Assembly: GCA_017410425.1 (NCBI GenBank)
Contig: JAFQQV010000036.1
Span: 1-58,184 of the forward strand
DNA: 58,184 nucleotides
DNA from: Oscillospiraceae bacterium
Lineage (GTDB): Bacteria; Bacillota; Clostridia; Oscillospirales; Oscillospiraceae
Direction: 5' to 3'
Shown here one piece after another: positions 51,735-58,184 of the stretch. The position numbers were made by a program, and so were the translations under genes. The notes under the pieces were generated by a model. The model made no database searches and was not told the DNA's origin. It saw only the letters and a program-made list of their open reading frames with translations. Within the stretch, counting starts at the first letter, position 1; every line of letters begins with the position of its first letter.

Positions 51735-52277
51735 TTATTTTACCAGCTTGGAAATCTGCTTGAATTCGGGGGAGCCGGAGACAACGGTCAGCTCAAACAG
51801 AACGGATTCTGCGCCGGAAATCTGGATGCCTTCACCCATTGCGCGGCGGATACCATTTTCCTTGTCATTTGCCTTGCGGGAGCCGCAGCAGTCCTCAACC
51901 AGCATGGGATTGTAGCCGGCGTACTTGAGTCCAAGAGCGGTCTGCAGAACGCAGATGTGGGTTTCGGTACCGAAAAGCAGGATGTTCTTGCGGCCGTAGG
52001 CATCAACAATGGCCTTGAACTCAGGTTCATCATATGCGCCGAAGCTGCCTTTTTCATAGTGCTCATAGTCTTCCAGTGCGGAGTGCACAGGATCAACAGT
52101 GCCGCCCAGCCCCTTGGTGTACTGCTGGGTAACAACCACGGGCACACCCAGAACACGCAGGCCTTTTACCAGCATTGCGGCTTTGTCGAGAACTTCTTCG
52201 GAGTTCAGGATAGAGGGCATCAGCTTTTCCTGAAAGTCGATGCAGATTGCGATGGTGTTTTCAGGTCTGAGTCTCAT
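51735..52277 (-). CDS. Isochorismatase-like cysteine hydrolase
   Basis: 180 residues. Asp in AICIDFQEKLMP, Lys-containing EKGSFGAYDEPEF, and Cys in GTETHICVLQTALGLK form the Asp-Lys-Cys set of the isochorismatase-like hydrolases (YcaC/nicotinamidase group); the cis-peptide V-T-T equivalent precedes the Cys. Substrate unclear: amides such as nicotinamide or carbamoyl compounds are typical. AAAGGA lies before the ATG. Monocistronic with a strong promoter. Confidence 0.9.
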   Translation of the reverse strand: MRLRPENTIAICIDFQEKLMPSILNSEEVLDKAAMLVKGLRVLGVPVVVTQQYTKGLGGTVDPVHSALEDYEHYEKGSFGAYDEPEFKAIVDAYGRKNILLFGTETHICVLQTALGLKYAGYNPMLVEDCCGSRKANDKENGIRRAMGEGIQISGAESVLFELTVVSGSPEFKQISKLVK

Positions 52278-52322
52278 TTTATTAATTCCTTTCGGTTATA
52301 GTTTGTTTATACGCTTGATTGA

Positions 52323-52351
52323 ATCATAATGCCTTACAGGAGCCCTGTCAA
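52323..52351 (-). promoter_or_regulatory. Promoter of the isochorismatase-like gene
   Basis: On the minus strand TTGACA, 17 bases, TATGAT. Confidence 0.8.
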
Positions 52352-52410
52352 TATTTAAGCTTCATTTAATATTGTTATATCTATGACAACGGCCTTTTTC
52401 CTGCAGCCGC

Positions 52411-52439
52411 TTGCAAAACGGGGAGAAATACGGCATAAT
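52411..52439 (+). promoter_or_regulatory. Promoter of the radical SAM gene
   Basis: TTGCAA, 17 bases, CATAAT, followed 29 bases later by the start codon. Confidence 0.5.
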
Positions 52440-52468
52440 ACTTAGCATCAAAAATAAGGAGAAATACC

Positions 52469-53338
52469 ATGATATATGAAGGTGATGTCTATCGTCCACC
52501 CAGCGAGGCGCAGAGTCTTATAATTCAGCTCACCATCGGATGCGCCAACAATACCTGTACATTCTGCGGCATGTACAAGTGTAAACAGTTTCGCGTGCGG
52601 AAGCTTGACGAGGTTATTGAAGATCTGTACTGGGTTAAGCGCTTTTACCCCTACAGCTTTGACCGTGTCTTTCTGGCAGATGGCGATGCGCTCATTGTAA
52701 AGACTTCCGATCTGCTTACTATCCTTGATAAAATATATGAAATTTTTCCCCATACCAAGCGTGTCACTATTTATGGCACAGCCAAGGATGTTCTGCGCAA
52801 AAGCCATGAGGAACTTTGTCAGCTTCGTGAGCATGGCCTTGAGATGGTCTACATTGGCGCAGAGTCCGGTAGCGACAAGGTGCTTCGTGATGTTGACAAA
52901 CGGGTGACCGCGGCTGAAACCATCGAAGCCTGCCATAAGCTGAAGGCAGCCGGCATAAAGGTTTCCATGACGCTTATAACCGGCCTTGGCGGCAGGGCTG
53001 ACAGCCGTGAGCATGCCATAGAATCCGCAAAGCTGGTTAGTGCCACGAAGCCTGAATACTTGGGCCTGCTTACTTTGAATCTTGAGCCCGATGCACCCCT
53101 GACCAAGGACTATATGGCCGGAAAATTCGAGATTCTCAGTCCCTTCGGATATCTGGAGGAGCAGAAGCTGTTTCTGGAGAATGTGGACAGCGAAGGCACC
53201 GTCCTGCGCTCCAATCATGTTTCAAACTATGTTTCTCTTTCCGGAATTCTGAATCGGGATAAGGAGCGTATGATCGCCCAGCTGGATGCTGCAATACAAA
53301 GCGGGCGGATAAGACCTGAGCGATATAGAAGACTGTAA
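52469..53338 (+). CDS. Radical SAM protein
   Basis: 289 residues. TIGCANNTCTFCGMYK holds the three cluster cysteines in the CX4CX2C spacing common in the Elp3/MiaB-like B group; FLADGDAL, YGTAKDVL and EMVYIGAESGSDKVL (SAM-binding Glu) follow through the barrel. Function unknown; the family includes B12-independent methylases and oxidoreductases. No accessory domain is visible. AAGGAG precedes the ATG. Single gene closed by a terminator. Confidence 0.93.
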   Translation: MIYEGDVYRPPSEAQSLIIQLTIGCANNTCTFCGMYKCKQFRVRKLDEVIEDLYWVKRFYPYSFDRVFLADGDALIVKTSDLLTILDKIYEIFPHTKRVTIYGTAKDVLRKSHEELCQLREHGLEMVYIGAESGSDKVLRDVDKRVTAAETIEACHKLKAAGIKVSMTLITGLGGRADSREHAIESAKLVSATKPEYLGLLTLNLEPDAPLTKDYMAGKFEILSPFGYLEEQKLFLENVDSEGTVLRSNHVSNYVSLSGILNRDKERMIAQLDAAIQSGRIRPERYRRL

Positions 53339-53347
53339 AATCACATA

Positions 53348-53385
53348 AAAATCCCTGTCCATTCTTGGACAGGGATTTTATCTTT
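53348..53385 (+). terminator. Terminator of the radical SAM gene
   Basis: AAAATCCCTGTCC-type stem pairing with GGACAGGGATTTT around ATTCTT, then TATCTTT. Confidence 0.9.
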
Positions 53386-53420
53386 CGTAGAGTGTAATTA
53401 TGGGGTTTAAAACCAAATAT

Positions 53421-53457
53421 AAAAAATCAAATCGAATCCCATGTGGATGCGATTTGA
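53421..53457 (-). terminator. Terminator-like hairpin reading minus
   Basis: TCAAATCG pairs with CGATTTGA and inside it ATCC with GGAT; on the minus strand it ends in TTTTTT. No protein gene feeds into it, which suggests an untranslated transcript from the 53462-53574 region. Confidence 0.6.
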
Positions 53458-53461
53458 AAAG

Positions 53462-53537
53462 GAAGAAGGAGCCTGAGAATATGAAGTTTTCACGGCACTT
53501 ACGCAAACCGTGGAAACGGAATGTATCAGGCTTCTTC
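53462..53537 (-). other. Long two-part hairpin, possible small RNA
   Basis: GAAG and AGCCTGA (53462-53476) pair with TCAGGCT and CTTC (53526-53537), and inside GTTTTCACGG (53486-53495) pairs with CCGTGGAAAC (53508-53517, one G-T). Placed between a tRNA-Pro 3' fragment and a terminator-like hairpin, all on the minus strand. No coding sequence. Confidence 0.5.
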
Positions 53538-53542
53538 TGACG

Positions 53543-53574
53543 TTGGTCGGAGCGGGGAGAGTCGAACTCCCGGC
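53543..53574 (-). repeat. Partial copy of the tRNA-Pro 3' end
   Basis: 32 bases that repeat the start (in plus coordinates) of the tRNA-Pro gene, 53710-53741, with one difference (C for T in the T loop). It covers the T arm, acceptor 3' strand and CCA. No anticodon or D arm lies behind it, so it is not a tRNA. Consistent with an attachment-site duplication or partial tRNA duplication. Confidence 0.8.
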
Positions 53575-53642
53575 CGCGGCGGCATAAATGCCGCGCTGGC
53601 CGCTTTGCGGCCTTTTGATTGAAAAATCGCCTGTGGCGATTA

Positions 53643-53660
53643 CATGAGGCCGGGAGTCCA
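53643..53660 (+). repeat. Inverted fragment of tRNA-Pro variable/T-arm sequence
   Basis: 18 bases equal, with one change, to the tRNA-Pro sequence but on the opposite strand. With 53565-53574 it makes a 10-bp inverted repeat (ACTCCCGGCC/GGCCGGGAGT). Between them lie GCGGCAT/ATGCCGC, GGCCGC/GCGGCC and ATCGCC/GGCGAT hairpins and no gene. Confidence 0.65.
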
Positions 53661-53675
53661 GCCCAATTGAAGCAA

Positions 53676-53704
53676 AACAAAAAGGCCACCTGAAGGTGAC
53701 CTTT
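53676..53704 (-). terminator. Terminator of tRNA-Pro
   Basis: On the minus strand AAAGGTCACC pairs with GGTGGCCTTT (one U-G) around TTCA, then TTGTTTT. Confidence 0.85.
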
Positions 53705-53710
53705 CCACTT

Positions 53711-53786
53711 TGGTCGGAGCGGGGAGAGTTGAACTCCCGGCCTCATGGACCCGAACCATGCGCGCTACCAACTGCGCTACGCCCCG
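53711..53786 (-). tRNA. tRNA-Pro, anticodon CGG
   Basis: 76 bases with encoded CCA. Acceptor CGGGGCG pairs with CGCTCCG (one wobble), D stem GCGC/GCGC, anticodon stem CATGG/CCATG with loop TTCGGGT (anticodon CGG), T stem GGGAG/CTCCC with loop TTCAACT. It decodes CCG. Confidence 0.95.
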
Positions 53787-53818
53787 TTATTAAACTGTAC
53801 TCAATACAAAGCCTTAAT

Positions 53819-53847
53819 ATTATAGTTTTTTCCAGTCTTATTGTCAA
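53819..53847 (-). promoter_or_regulatory. Consensus promoter of tRNA-Pro
   Basis: On the minus strand TTGACA, 17 bases, TATAAT, both perfect, about 33 bases before the mature 5' end. Confidence 0.92.
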
Positions 53848-53894
53848 GAGAAAGCTGGCAGCGGCTTAGTGGTTTTATTCACAAGCCTATTTCG

Positions 53895-53924
53895 TTGACA
53901 GTTGACGGCATAAGATGTTAAAAT
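53895..53924 (+). promoter_or_regulatory. Promoter of rfbA-rfbB
   Basis: TTGACA, 18 bases, TAAAAT; 39 bases before the rfbA start. Confidence 0.7.
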
Positions 53925-53962
53925 ATATCATCTCTTGTTATAACCACAGAAGGGAGAACATC

Positions 53963-54826
53963 ATGAAAGGTATAATTCTTGCAGGCGGAAAAGGCACAAG
54001 ACTCTATCCCATGACCCGCGCTGTTTCCAAGCAGCTTCTTCCCATTTATGATAAACCTATGATTTATTACCCTCTGTCCGTGCTTATGCTGGCAGGTATC
54101 AGAGAGGTGCTTATCATCTCCACCCCTGAGGATACGCCCGTTTATAAGGAACTGCTTGGCGATGGCAAGCGTCTGGGCATGAACTTTGAGTACAAGGTTC
54201 AGGATGCACCCCGCGGTCTTGCGGAGGCTTTTATCCTGGGCGAGGAGTTCATCGGTGATGACTCTGTCTGCCTTATCCTTGGCGACAATATCTTCTATGG
54301 TCAGGCTTTGTCTGACTATCTGCGCAATGGCGCCAGTGTAAAAGAGGGCGGCATGATTTTCGGTATCCAGGTCAAGAACCCCCGCGCCTTCGGTGTGGTG
54401 GAATTTGACAAGGACTACCATGTCCTCTCCATTGAAGAAAAGCCCGAGCATCCCAAGAGCAACTATGCAGTGCCCGGCCTCTACTTCTACGGCAACAGCG
54501 TTGTGGAGATCGCAAAGAACGTCCAGCCCTCTGCAAGAGGTGAGCTGGAGATTACTGCGGTCAACAACGAGTATCTCCGCCGCGGCGAACTGATGTGCGA
54601 CCCCATGGGCCGCGGTATGGCATGGCTCGATACCGGTACACCCGAAGGTATGCTGCAGGCTGCCCAGTTTGTGTCCACCGTTCAGGCTCGCCAGGGCTTC
54701 TACATCTCCTGCATTGAGGAAATTGCATGGCGCAAGGGCTGGGTCAGCGATGACGAGCTTCGTGCTATGGGTACCGAACTTAAAATGACTGAATACGGCC
54801 AGTACCTGCTTTCCCTGCTGGACTGA
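53963..54826 (+). CDS. rfbA: Glucose-1-phosphate thymidylyltransferase
   Basis: 287 residues. Forms dTDP-glucose from dTTP and glucose-1-phosphate. [17 protein letters not shown] nucleotide loop, [44 protein letters not shown] and [14 protein letters not shown] are characteristic of RmlA. Start at ATG 53963 after AGGGAG; the reading frame upstream runs into the promoter. Followed 18 bases later by rfbB. rfbC and rfbD are not present, so the final sugar may not be rhamnose or those genes lie elsewhere. Confidence 0.96.
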   Translation: MKGIILAGGKGTRLYPMTRAVSKQLLPIYDKPMIYYPLSVLMLAGIREVLIISTPEDTPVYKELLGDGKRLGMNFEYKVQDAPRGLAEAFILGEEFIGDDSVCLILGDNIFYGQALSDYLRNGASVKEGGMIFGIQVKNPRAFGVVEFDKDYHVLSIEEKPEHPKSNYAVPGLYFYGNSVVEIAKNVQPSARGELEITAVNNEYLRRGELMCDPMGRGMAWLDTGTPEGMLQAAQFVSTVQARQGFYISCIEEIAWRKGWVSDDELRAMGTELKMTEYGQYLLSLLD

Positions 54827-54844
54827 GCTGAGAGGTAAATACAT

Positions 54845-55894
54845 ATGAAAAATATTTTGGTCACCGGCGGTGCCGGCTTTATCGGCTCCAACTTTATTCA
54901 TTACCTGCTTAAAAGATATGACGACATAAACATTGTTAACATTGACCTGCTCACCTATGCAGGCAACCTTGACAACCTTGTTGAAGTCAGTGATGACAAG
55001 CGTTATACCTTCGTCCGCGGCGATATCCATGACCGCGCTTTGGTTGAGGAGCTTTTCCAGAAGTACGAGTTTGACACCGTTGTCAACTTCGCTGCAGAGA
55101 GCCATGTTGACCGCAGCATTACCGACCCCGACATCTTCCTTATCACCAACGTTCTTGGCACCCAGACCCTTCTGGATGTAGCTAAGAAGCACTGGAAGCT
55201 GGATCCTGATGACAAGTACTCCCGTGAATTCAAGGAAGGCGTAAAGTACCTGCAGGTTTCCACCGATGAGGTCTACGGCGCACTGGGCGCAACCGGCCTT
55301 TTCACCGAGAAGACCCCCCTTGCCCCCAACAGCCCCTATTCTGCCTCCAAGGCCAGCGCAGACTTTGTTGTCCGTGCCTATGCCCAAACCTACGGTATGC
55401 CTGTCAACATCACCCGCTGCTCCAATAACTATGGCCCTTATCAGTTCCCTGAAAAGCTGATTCCTCTGATGATCAATAACTGTCTTGCAGAGAAGAATCT
55501 GCCTGTATACGGCGACGGCATGCAGATCAGAGACTGGCTCTATGTTGAAGACCACTGTGCAGCTATCACCACCGTCCTTGAAAAGGGCGTGCTGGGTGAG
55601 GTTTACAATGTGGGCGGCAACAACGAAAAGGCCAATATTGAGATTGTCAAGCTCATAATTGACAACACCGGCAAGACCGAGGATCTGATTGTCCACGTCA
55701 AGGACCGTCCCGGTCACGACCGCCGCTATGCTATTGACAACACCAAGATCACTACTGAGCTTGGCTGGGCACCTGCCTACACCTTTGAAACCGGTATGGC
55801 CCAGACCATTGAGTGGTATCTCAGCCACAAGGAGTGGATGGACAAGATCGTCTCCGGCGAATATATGAGCTACTACGAAAAAATGTACAAGTAA
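54845..55894 (+). CDS. rfbB: dTDP-glucose 4,6-dehydratase
   Basis: 349 residues. ILVTGGAGFIGSNFIHYLL binds NAD; DLLTYAGNLDNL, NFAAESHVDRSI, STDEVYG with catalytic Thr/Asp/Glu, and YSASKASADFVVRAY with Tyr-XXX-Lys are the RmlB set; TRCSNNYGPYQFPEKLIP follows. Makes dTDP-4-keto-6-deoxyglucose. GAGAGG precedes the ATG. Likely feeds surface polysaccharide synthesis together with other glycan genes in the window. Confidence 0.96.
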   Translation: MKNILVTGGAGFIGSNFIHYLLKRYDDINIVNIDLLTYAGNLDNLVEVSDDKRYTFVRGDIHDRALVEELFQKYEFDTVVNFAAESHVDRSITDPDIFLITNVLGTQTLLDVAKKHWKLDPDDKYSREFKEGVKYLQVSTDEVYGALGATGLFTEKTPLAPNSPYSASKASADFVVRAYAQTYGMPVNITRCSNNYGPYQFPEKLIPLMINNCLAEKNLPVYGDGMQIRDWLYVEDHCAAITTVLEKGVLGEVYNVGGNNEKANIEIVKLIIDNTGKTEDLIVHVKDRPGHDRRYAIDNTKITTELGWAPAYTFETGMAQTIEWYLSHKEWMDKIVSGEYMSYYEKMYK

Positions 55895-55909
55895 GCTATC
55901 CAATTACAC

Positions 55910-55942
55910 ATCCCCGCTTCGATTCGGAGCGGGGATTTTTTG
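55910..55942 (+). terminator. Terminator of rfbA-rfbB
   Basis: ATCCCCGCT pairs with AGCGGGGAT, extended inside by TCG/CGG pairs, then TTTTTT. Confidence 0.93.
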
Positions 55943-55965
55943 TTGGCTTGACAACAAGAAAAGAC

Positions 55966-55994
55966 TTGCATTTAAAAACAACTCGTGCTACAAT
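55966..55994 (+). promoter_or_regulatory. Promoter of the binding-protein gene
   Basis: TTGCAT, 17 bases, TACAAT with TGC before the -10. The -35 begins the first of two direct repeats (see next entry). Confidence 0.6.
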
Positions 55995-56035
55995 GCAAAC
56001 ATCAAAAAAATACAAGTTGCAAATAAAAACAATTC
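55966..56035 (+). repeat. Two 19-base direct repeats flanking the start of transcription, possible operator
   Basis: TTGCATTTAAAAACAACTC (55966-55984) and TTGCAAATAAAAACAATTC (56017-56035) agree at 16 of 19 positions and are 51 bases apart, about five helical turns. One covers the -35, the other sits just before the ribosome site. A TTGCAT...ATGCAA inverted pair (55966, 55993) overlaps the promoter. Confidence 0.45.
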
Positions 56036-56050
56036 ATAGGAGGGGACAAG

Positions 56051-57169
56051 ATGAAAAAAATACTTGCTCTTATACTGGCTGCAGCCATGATGTGCACTTG
56101 CCTTGTCGGCTGTGGACAGAGTGCTGTGACTGAAACCGAGACTCAGACTGAGGAAAAAGCAAGCGCTCCTGCAGAGAAAGTCGTTGAGCCTTCTACCCGC
56201 GAATTTACCGATGATCTGGGCAGAACCGTTACTGTTCCAGTGACTGTGGAAAGAATCGCCGTCTCAGGACCTTTGACTCAGGTGTATGTGTTCCCCCTGT
56301 GCCCTGAGCTTTTTGTGGGATTCAGCAACGCCTTTGCCTCTGATATAGAGAAGTATTTCCCCGCTGAATATCTTTCCCTGCCTGAGCTGGGCCAGCTCTA
56401 TGGCGGCAAGGGTACTATGGACCTTGAAGCTCTGCTTGCGGCGGATCCTGACGTGGTTATTGACGTTGGTGACGCCAAGAGCAACATGGCTGAGGATCTG
56501 GATGCGCTCACTGAGCAGACCGGCATACCCTTTGTACATATAAATGCCAACGAGGCCAGCGCTGCCGAGGCCTACCTCCGCCTGGGTGAGCTTACCGGCA
56601 AAACCGAGAAAGCTCAGGAACTTTCCGACTGGTGCCGCGAAAACTATAATTGCGTTGCTGATATAATGGCAAAAGTGGATGCTGACGGTGCAAGAAAGCG
56701 CCTTGTATATTGCCTTGGCGACAAGGGCCTGAATGTCCTTGCAGAGGGCTCCTTCCACGCAGGTACCATCAATCTTGTTTCCGACAATGCAGCCAAGCTC
56801 AGCGAGGTATCTTTCTCCGGCGATGGCAATGAGATAGACATGGAACAGCTGATTCTCTGGAATCCCGAGGTCATAGTTTTTGAGCCGAACAGCGTCTATG
56901 ATACCGCAGGCGCTGATCCCGTCTGGCAGGAGCTGGATGCCATTAAGAACGGCGAGTACTACAGATGCCCCTGGGGCCCCTACGGCTGGCTTTCCACTCC
57001 TCCCGGAGTGCAGCGTTATCTGGGCATGGTCTGGCTCACGGCACTGCTCTATCCTGACTATGTGGACTACGACCTTCAGGAGCTGGTAAGTGAGTATTAT
57101 CAGGTCTTCTATGGCTATGAACTCAGCGATGCCGAGTACAAGGAAATGACCCAGGAATCACTGAAATAA
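56051..57169 (+). CDS. Solute-binding lipoprotein of an iron-siderophore/cobalamin-type ABC importer
   Basis: 372 residues. Signal peptide ending in the lipobox CLVGCG (Cys 21), then an acidic linker (about 25-45). FTDDLGRTVTVPVTVERIAV is the usual start of the FepB/BtuF-like (class III) fold; DLEALLAADPDVVIDVGD and DMEQLILWNPEVIVFEPN are the two helix-strand elements lining the cleft. Ligand (ferric chelate, heme, cobalamin) not readable. No permease or ATPase gene is next to it, so it is an orphan or shares a remote importer. AGGAGGGG precedes the ATG. Confidence 0.9.
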   Translation: MKKILALILAAAMMCTCLVGCGQSAVTETETQTEEKASAPAEKVVEPSTREFTDDLGRTVTVPVTVERIAVSGPLTQVYVFPLCPELFVGFSNAFASDIEKYFPAEYLSLPELGQLYGGKGTMDLEALLAADPDVVIDVGDAKSNMAEDLDALTEQTGIPFVHINANEASAAEAYLRLGELTGKTEKAQELSDWCRENYNCVADIMAKVDADGARKRLVYCLGDKGLNVLAEGSFHAGTINLVSDNAAKLSEVSFSGDGNEIDMEQLILWNPEVIVFEPNSVYDTAGADPVWQELDAIKNGEYYRCPWGPYGWLSTPPGVQRYLGMVWLTALLYPDYVDYDLQELVSEYYQVFYGYELSDAEYKEMTQESLK

Positions 57170-57174
57170 CAACT

Positions 57175-57213
57175 AAAAAGGCCATTCTCAAAATATGAGA
57201 ATGGCCTTTTTGC
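57175..57213 (+). terminator. Terminator of the binding-protein gene
   Basis: A perfect 16-bp stem (AAAAAGGCCATTCTCA and complement) around AAATA, ending in TTTTT. Confidence 0.95.
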
Positions 57214-57285
57214 TATTTGGGCTTCCATGTGAGGATGTTTTGTGTAAAATAAAAGCATAAACTCTTTGCAGAAATGAGGGCTAAT

Positions 57286-58056
57286 ATGGAAAGCATAGCC
57301 GACAGAATCAGCCTTAGAAGGAAAGAACTGGGCCTGACCCAGAAGCAGCTTGCAGAGATGCTGCATGTTTCCGATAAGACCGTTTCCCGCTGGGAGACGG
57401 ATAAACAGATACCGGATGCGCTTACGATGCAGGAGATTGCAAAAGCGCTTGATTTATCTGTGTCTGAACTATATGGTGTGGAAGAGGAAGCCATGGGCGA
57501 ACAGAAAAATGAGATAGAGAAAACAAGGCTTTATAAGAAAATAAGACGAATATTTTTAATAGGTCTTGCATTTGCTCTTGTTATAATTGCTGCCGGACTG
57601 TGCCTGACATATGTTTCTTTTTATGGTTTGAAAAACAATGTTTCTGTTTCATGCCAGACTGATGAGTTTCCCATGTATATGCTCACCGGCTATGACCAGA
57701 GCATTGTGGAGTGGGTGGAATACTGCAACACAGCAGGGGAGGAACTGAGCCATGTGAGTGCTCAGGCAGGTGACACTGCCTACTACCTGTTCTATTTGCC
57801 CCGGGGATGTGAGGAAACGGAGCTTGAGTATAGCTATCGCAACGGGCCTCGAGGCAGGGTGCTGAGCCTGAATTTCAGAAATGTCTCCGAAGAGGTGGAT
57901 GATAAGCATTATCTGTGCTATATGAAGTTTCCATGCGAGGACAGCATTATTCTCAAGACATATATTGATGGAGAGGCTGTTGAGTCCTACAGTGCATACG
58001 CAATGTTTACAGGACTTTGTGAAAATATACTGTTCAAGTCAGGACCACCCGTATAA
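57286..58056 (+). CDS. XRE-family helix-turn-helix protein with one membrane segment; 3' end altered by a hairpin element
   Basis: 256 residues. Residues ~5-60 are an HTH_3 domain (ISLRRKELGLTQKQLAEMLHVSDKTVSRWE); a charged linker, then one membrane helix at about 88-112 (IFLIGLAFALVIIAAGLCLTYV) and an outside domain of unknown type with six Cys. This is the form of many clostridial membrane-tethered regulators. Start at ATG 57286 following GAGGG. The final codons (GPPV and stop, 58045-58056) lie inside a perfect hairpin ACCACCCG/CGGGTGGT, so the original C-terminus has probably been replaced by the element that starts there. Confidence 0.85.
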   Translation: MESIADRISLRRKELGLTQKQLAEMLHVSDKTVSRWETDKQIPDALTMQEIAKALDLSVSELYGVEEEAMGEQKNEIEKTRLYKKIRRIFLIGLAFALVIIAAGLCLTYVSFYGLKNNVSVSCQTDEFPMYMLTGYDQSIVEWVEYCNTAGEELSHVSAQAGDTAYYLFYLPRGCEETELEYSYRNGPRGRVLSLNFRNVSEEVDDKHYLCYMKFPCEDSIILKTYIDGEAVESYSAYAMFTGLCENILFKSGPPV

Positions 58057-58184
58057 CGGGTGGTTTGCACAAGCCCTATAAGGGCTTAATACAGGCTTAG
58101 CCTTAAGGCTTACGAAAATATTTTCTCTCGCACACATGCCCCACTGCCAACAAAAGTTGGCGGTGGGGATTTTTAAAGGCTCCC
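58041..58184 (+). mobile_element. Hairpin-rich end of a possible IS200/IS605-like or related nonautonomous element (continues past the window)
   Basis: Three close hairpins: ACCACCCG/CGGGTGGT (58044-58064), AAGCCCT/AGGGCTT (58071-58087) and AGCCTTAAGGCT (58099-58110), then A/T-rich spacer and a strong terminator. Subterminal hairpins without terminal inverted repeats are typical of IS200/IS605 ends and of the palindromic elements derived from them. No transposase is visible; one could lie beyond base 58184. Identification is tentative. Confidence 0.4.
58139..58174 (+). terminator. Strong Rho-independent terminator near the window end
   Basis: CCCCACTGCCAAC pairs with GTTGGCGGTGGGG (one G-T) around AAAA, then ATTTTT. 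Confidence 0.9.

Noticed and set aside
53543..53640. A second complete tRNA-Pro
   Set aside because: Only the T arm and acceptor 3' strand are present; no D arm, anticodon arm or matching 5' acceptor strand can be found.
53918..55903. 661-codon minus-strand frame opposite rfbA-rfbB
   Set aside because: Spans two well-conserved genes and the gap between them; shadow of codon bias.
1..58184. CRISPR arrays, prophage genes, rRNA operons, origin of replication
   Set aside because: No regularly spaced repeats, phage structural genes, rRNA sequence or DnaA-box clusters were seen.

Overview
The window looks like chromosome of an anaerobic, gut-type member of the Bacillota, probably Clostridia of the Oscillospiraceae/Ruminococcaceae kind. 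This is inferred from the gene set (DUF421/DUF4363 pair, DegV, NrdR, GtrA-type glycosyltransferase, many LysM and InlB-like repeats), strong AGGAGG-type ribosome binding sites, GTG/TTG starts, and C-ending codons in the abundantly expressed genes (tuf, the LysM protein, glgA). No species can be named from the sequence alone. No prophage, CRISPR array or complete insertion sequence is visible.

Layout. 1-914: 3' part of tuf with a one-base frameshift. 1117-4505: surface-glycan type operon (phosphodiester glycosidase, anchored unknown, GT2-GtrA). 4602-14473: mixed housekeeping genes on both strands (FMN reductase, enoyl-CoA hydratase, cdsA, HerA/DUF853 ATPase, SDR, DegV, O-antigen-ligase-like protein, second phosphodiester glycosidase, tatD). 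14947-18918: a 1323-residue secreted LysM/repeat protein. 19201-24986: glycogen operon glgB-glgA-GH13; the GH13 protein carries a shrunken glycogen-phosphorylase-like N-terminus. 25238-33733: nrdR, DUF421/DUF4363, glmM with a free-standing acetyltransferase, HD protein, PlsC-PAP2 pair, two-component system, VOC protein.

33758-43118 is the best-defined unit: a consensus promoter, an 18-codon leader peptide rich in Phe and Tyr, mutually exclusive hairpins ending in a terminator, then nine tightly coupled genes. They supply every step from DAHP synthesis to chorismate and on to phenylalanine and tyrosine (aroF, tyrA, aroB, aroA, aroC, pheA, an aroE-aroK fusion, aroQ, aminotransferase). The leader has no Trp codon and the operon has no Trp-branch gene, so leader and operon agree.

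43166-53338: Ca2+-type P-ATPase, a cytidylate-kinase-like protein, and a five-gene minus-strand operon (hydrolase, deaminase, cysteine desulfidase-like, MBL hydrolase, MFS). That operon's promoter opens directly onto a ~270-nt hairpin-rich segment whose two ends pair with each other next to the ribosome binding site; it is either an unrecognised structured leader RNA or a MITE-like repeat. Then come an isochorismatase-like hydrolase and a radical SAM protein. 53400-53847: tRNA-Pro(CGG) beside a partial copy of its own 3' end and several strong hairpins. 53963-58184: rfbA-rfbB (dTDP-sugar), an orphan iron/cobalamin-type binding lipoprotein, and an XRE-type membrane regulator whose stop codon falls inside a hairpin-rich element that runs to the window edge.
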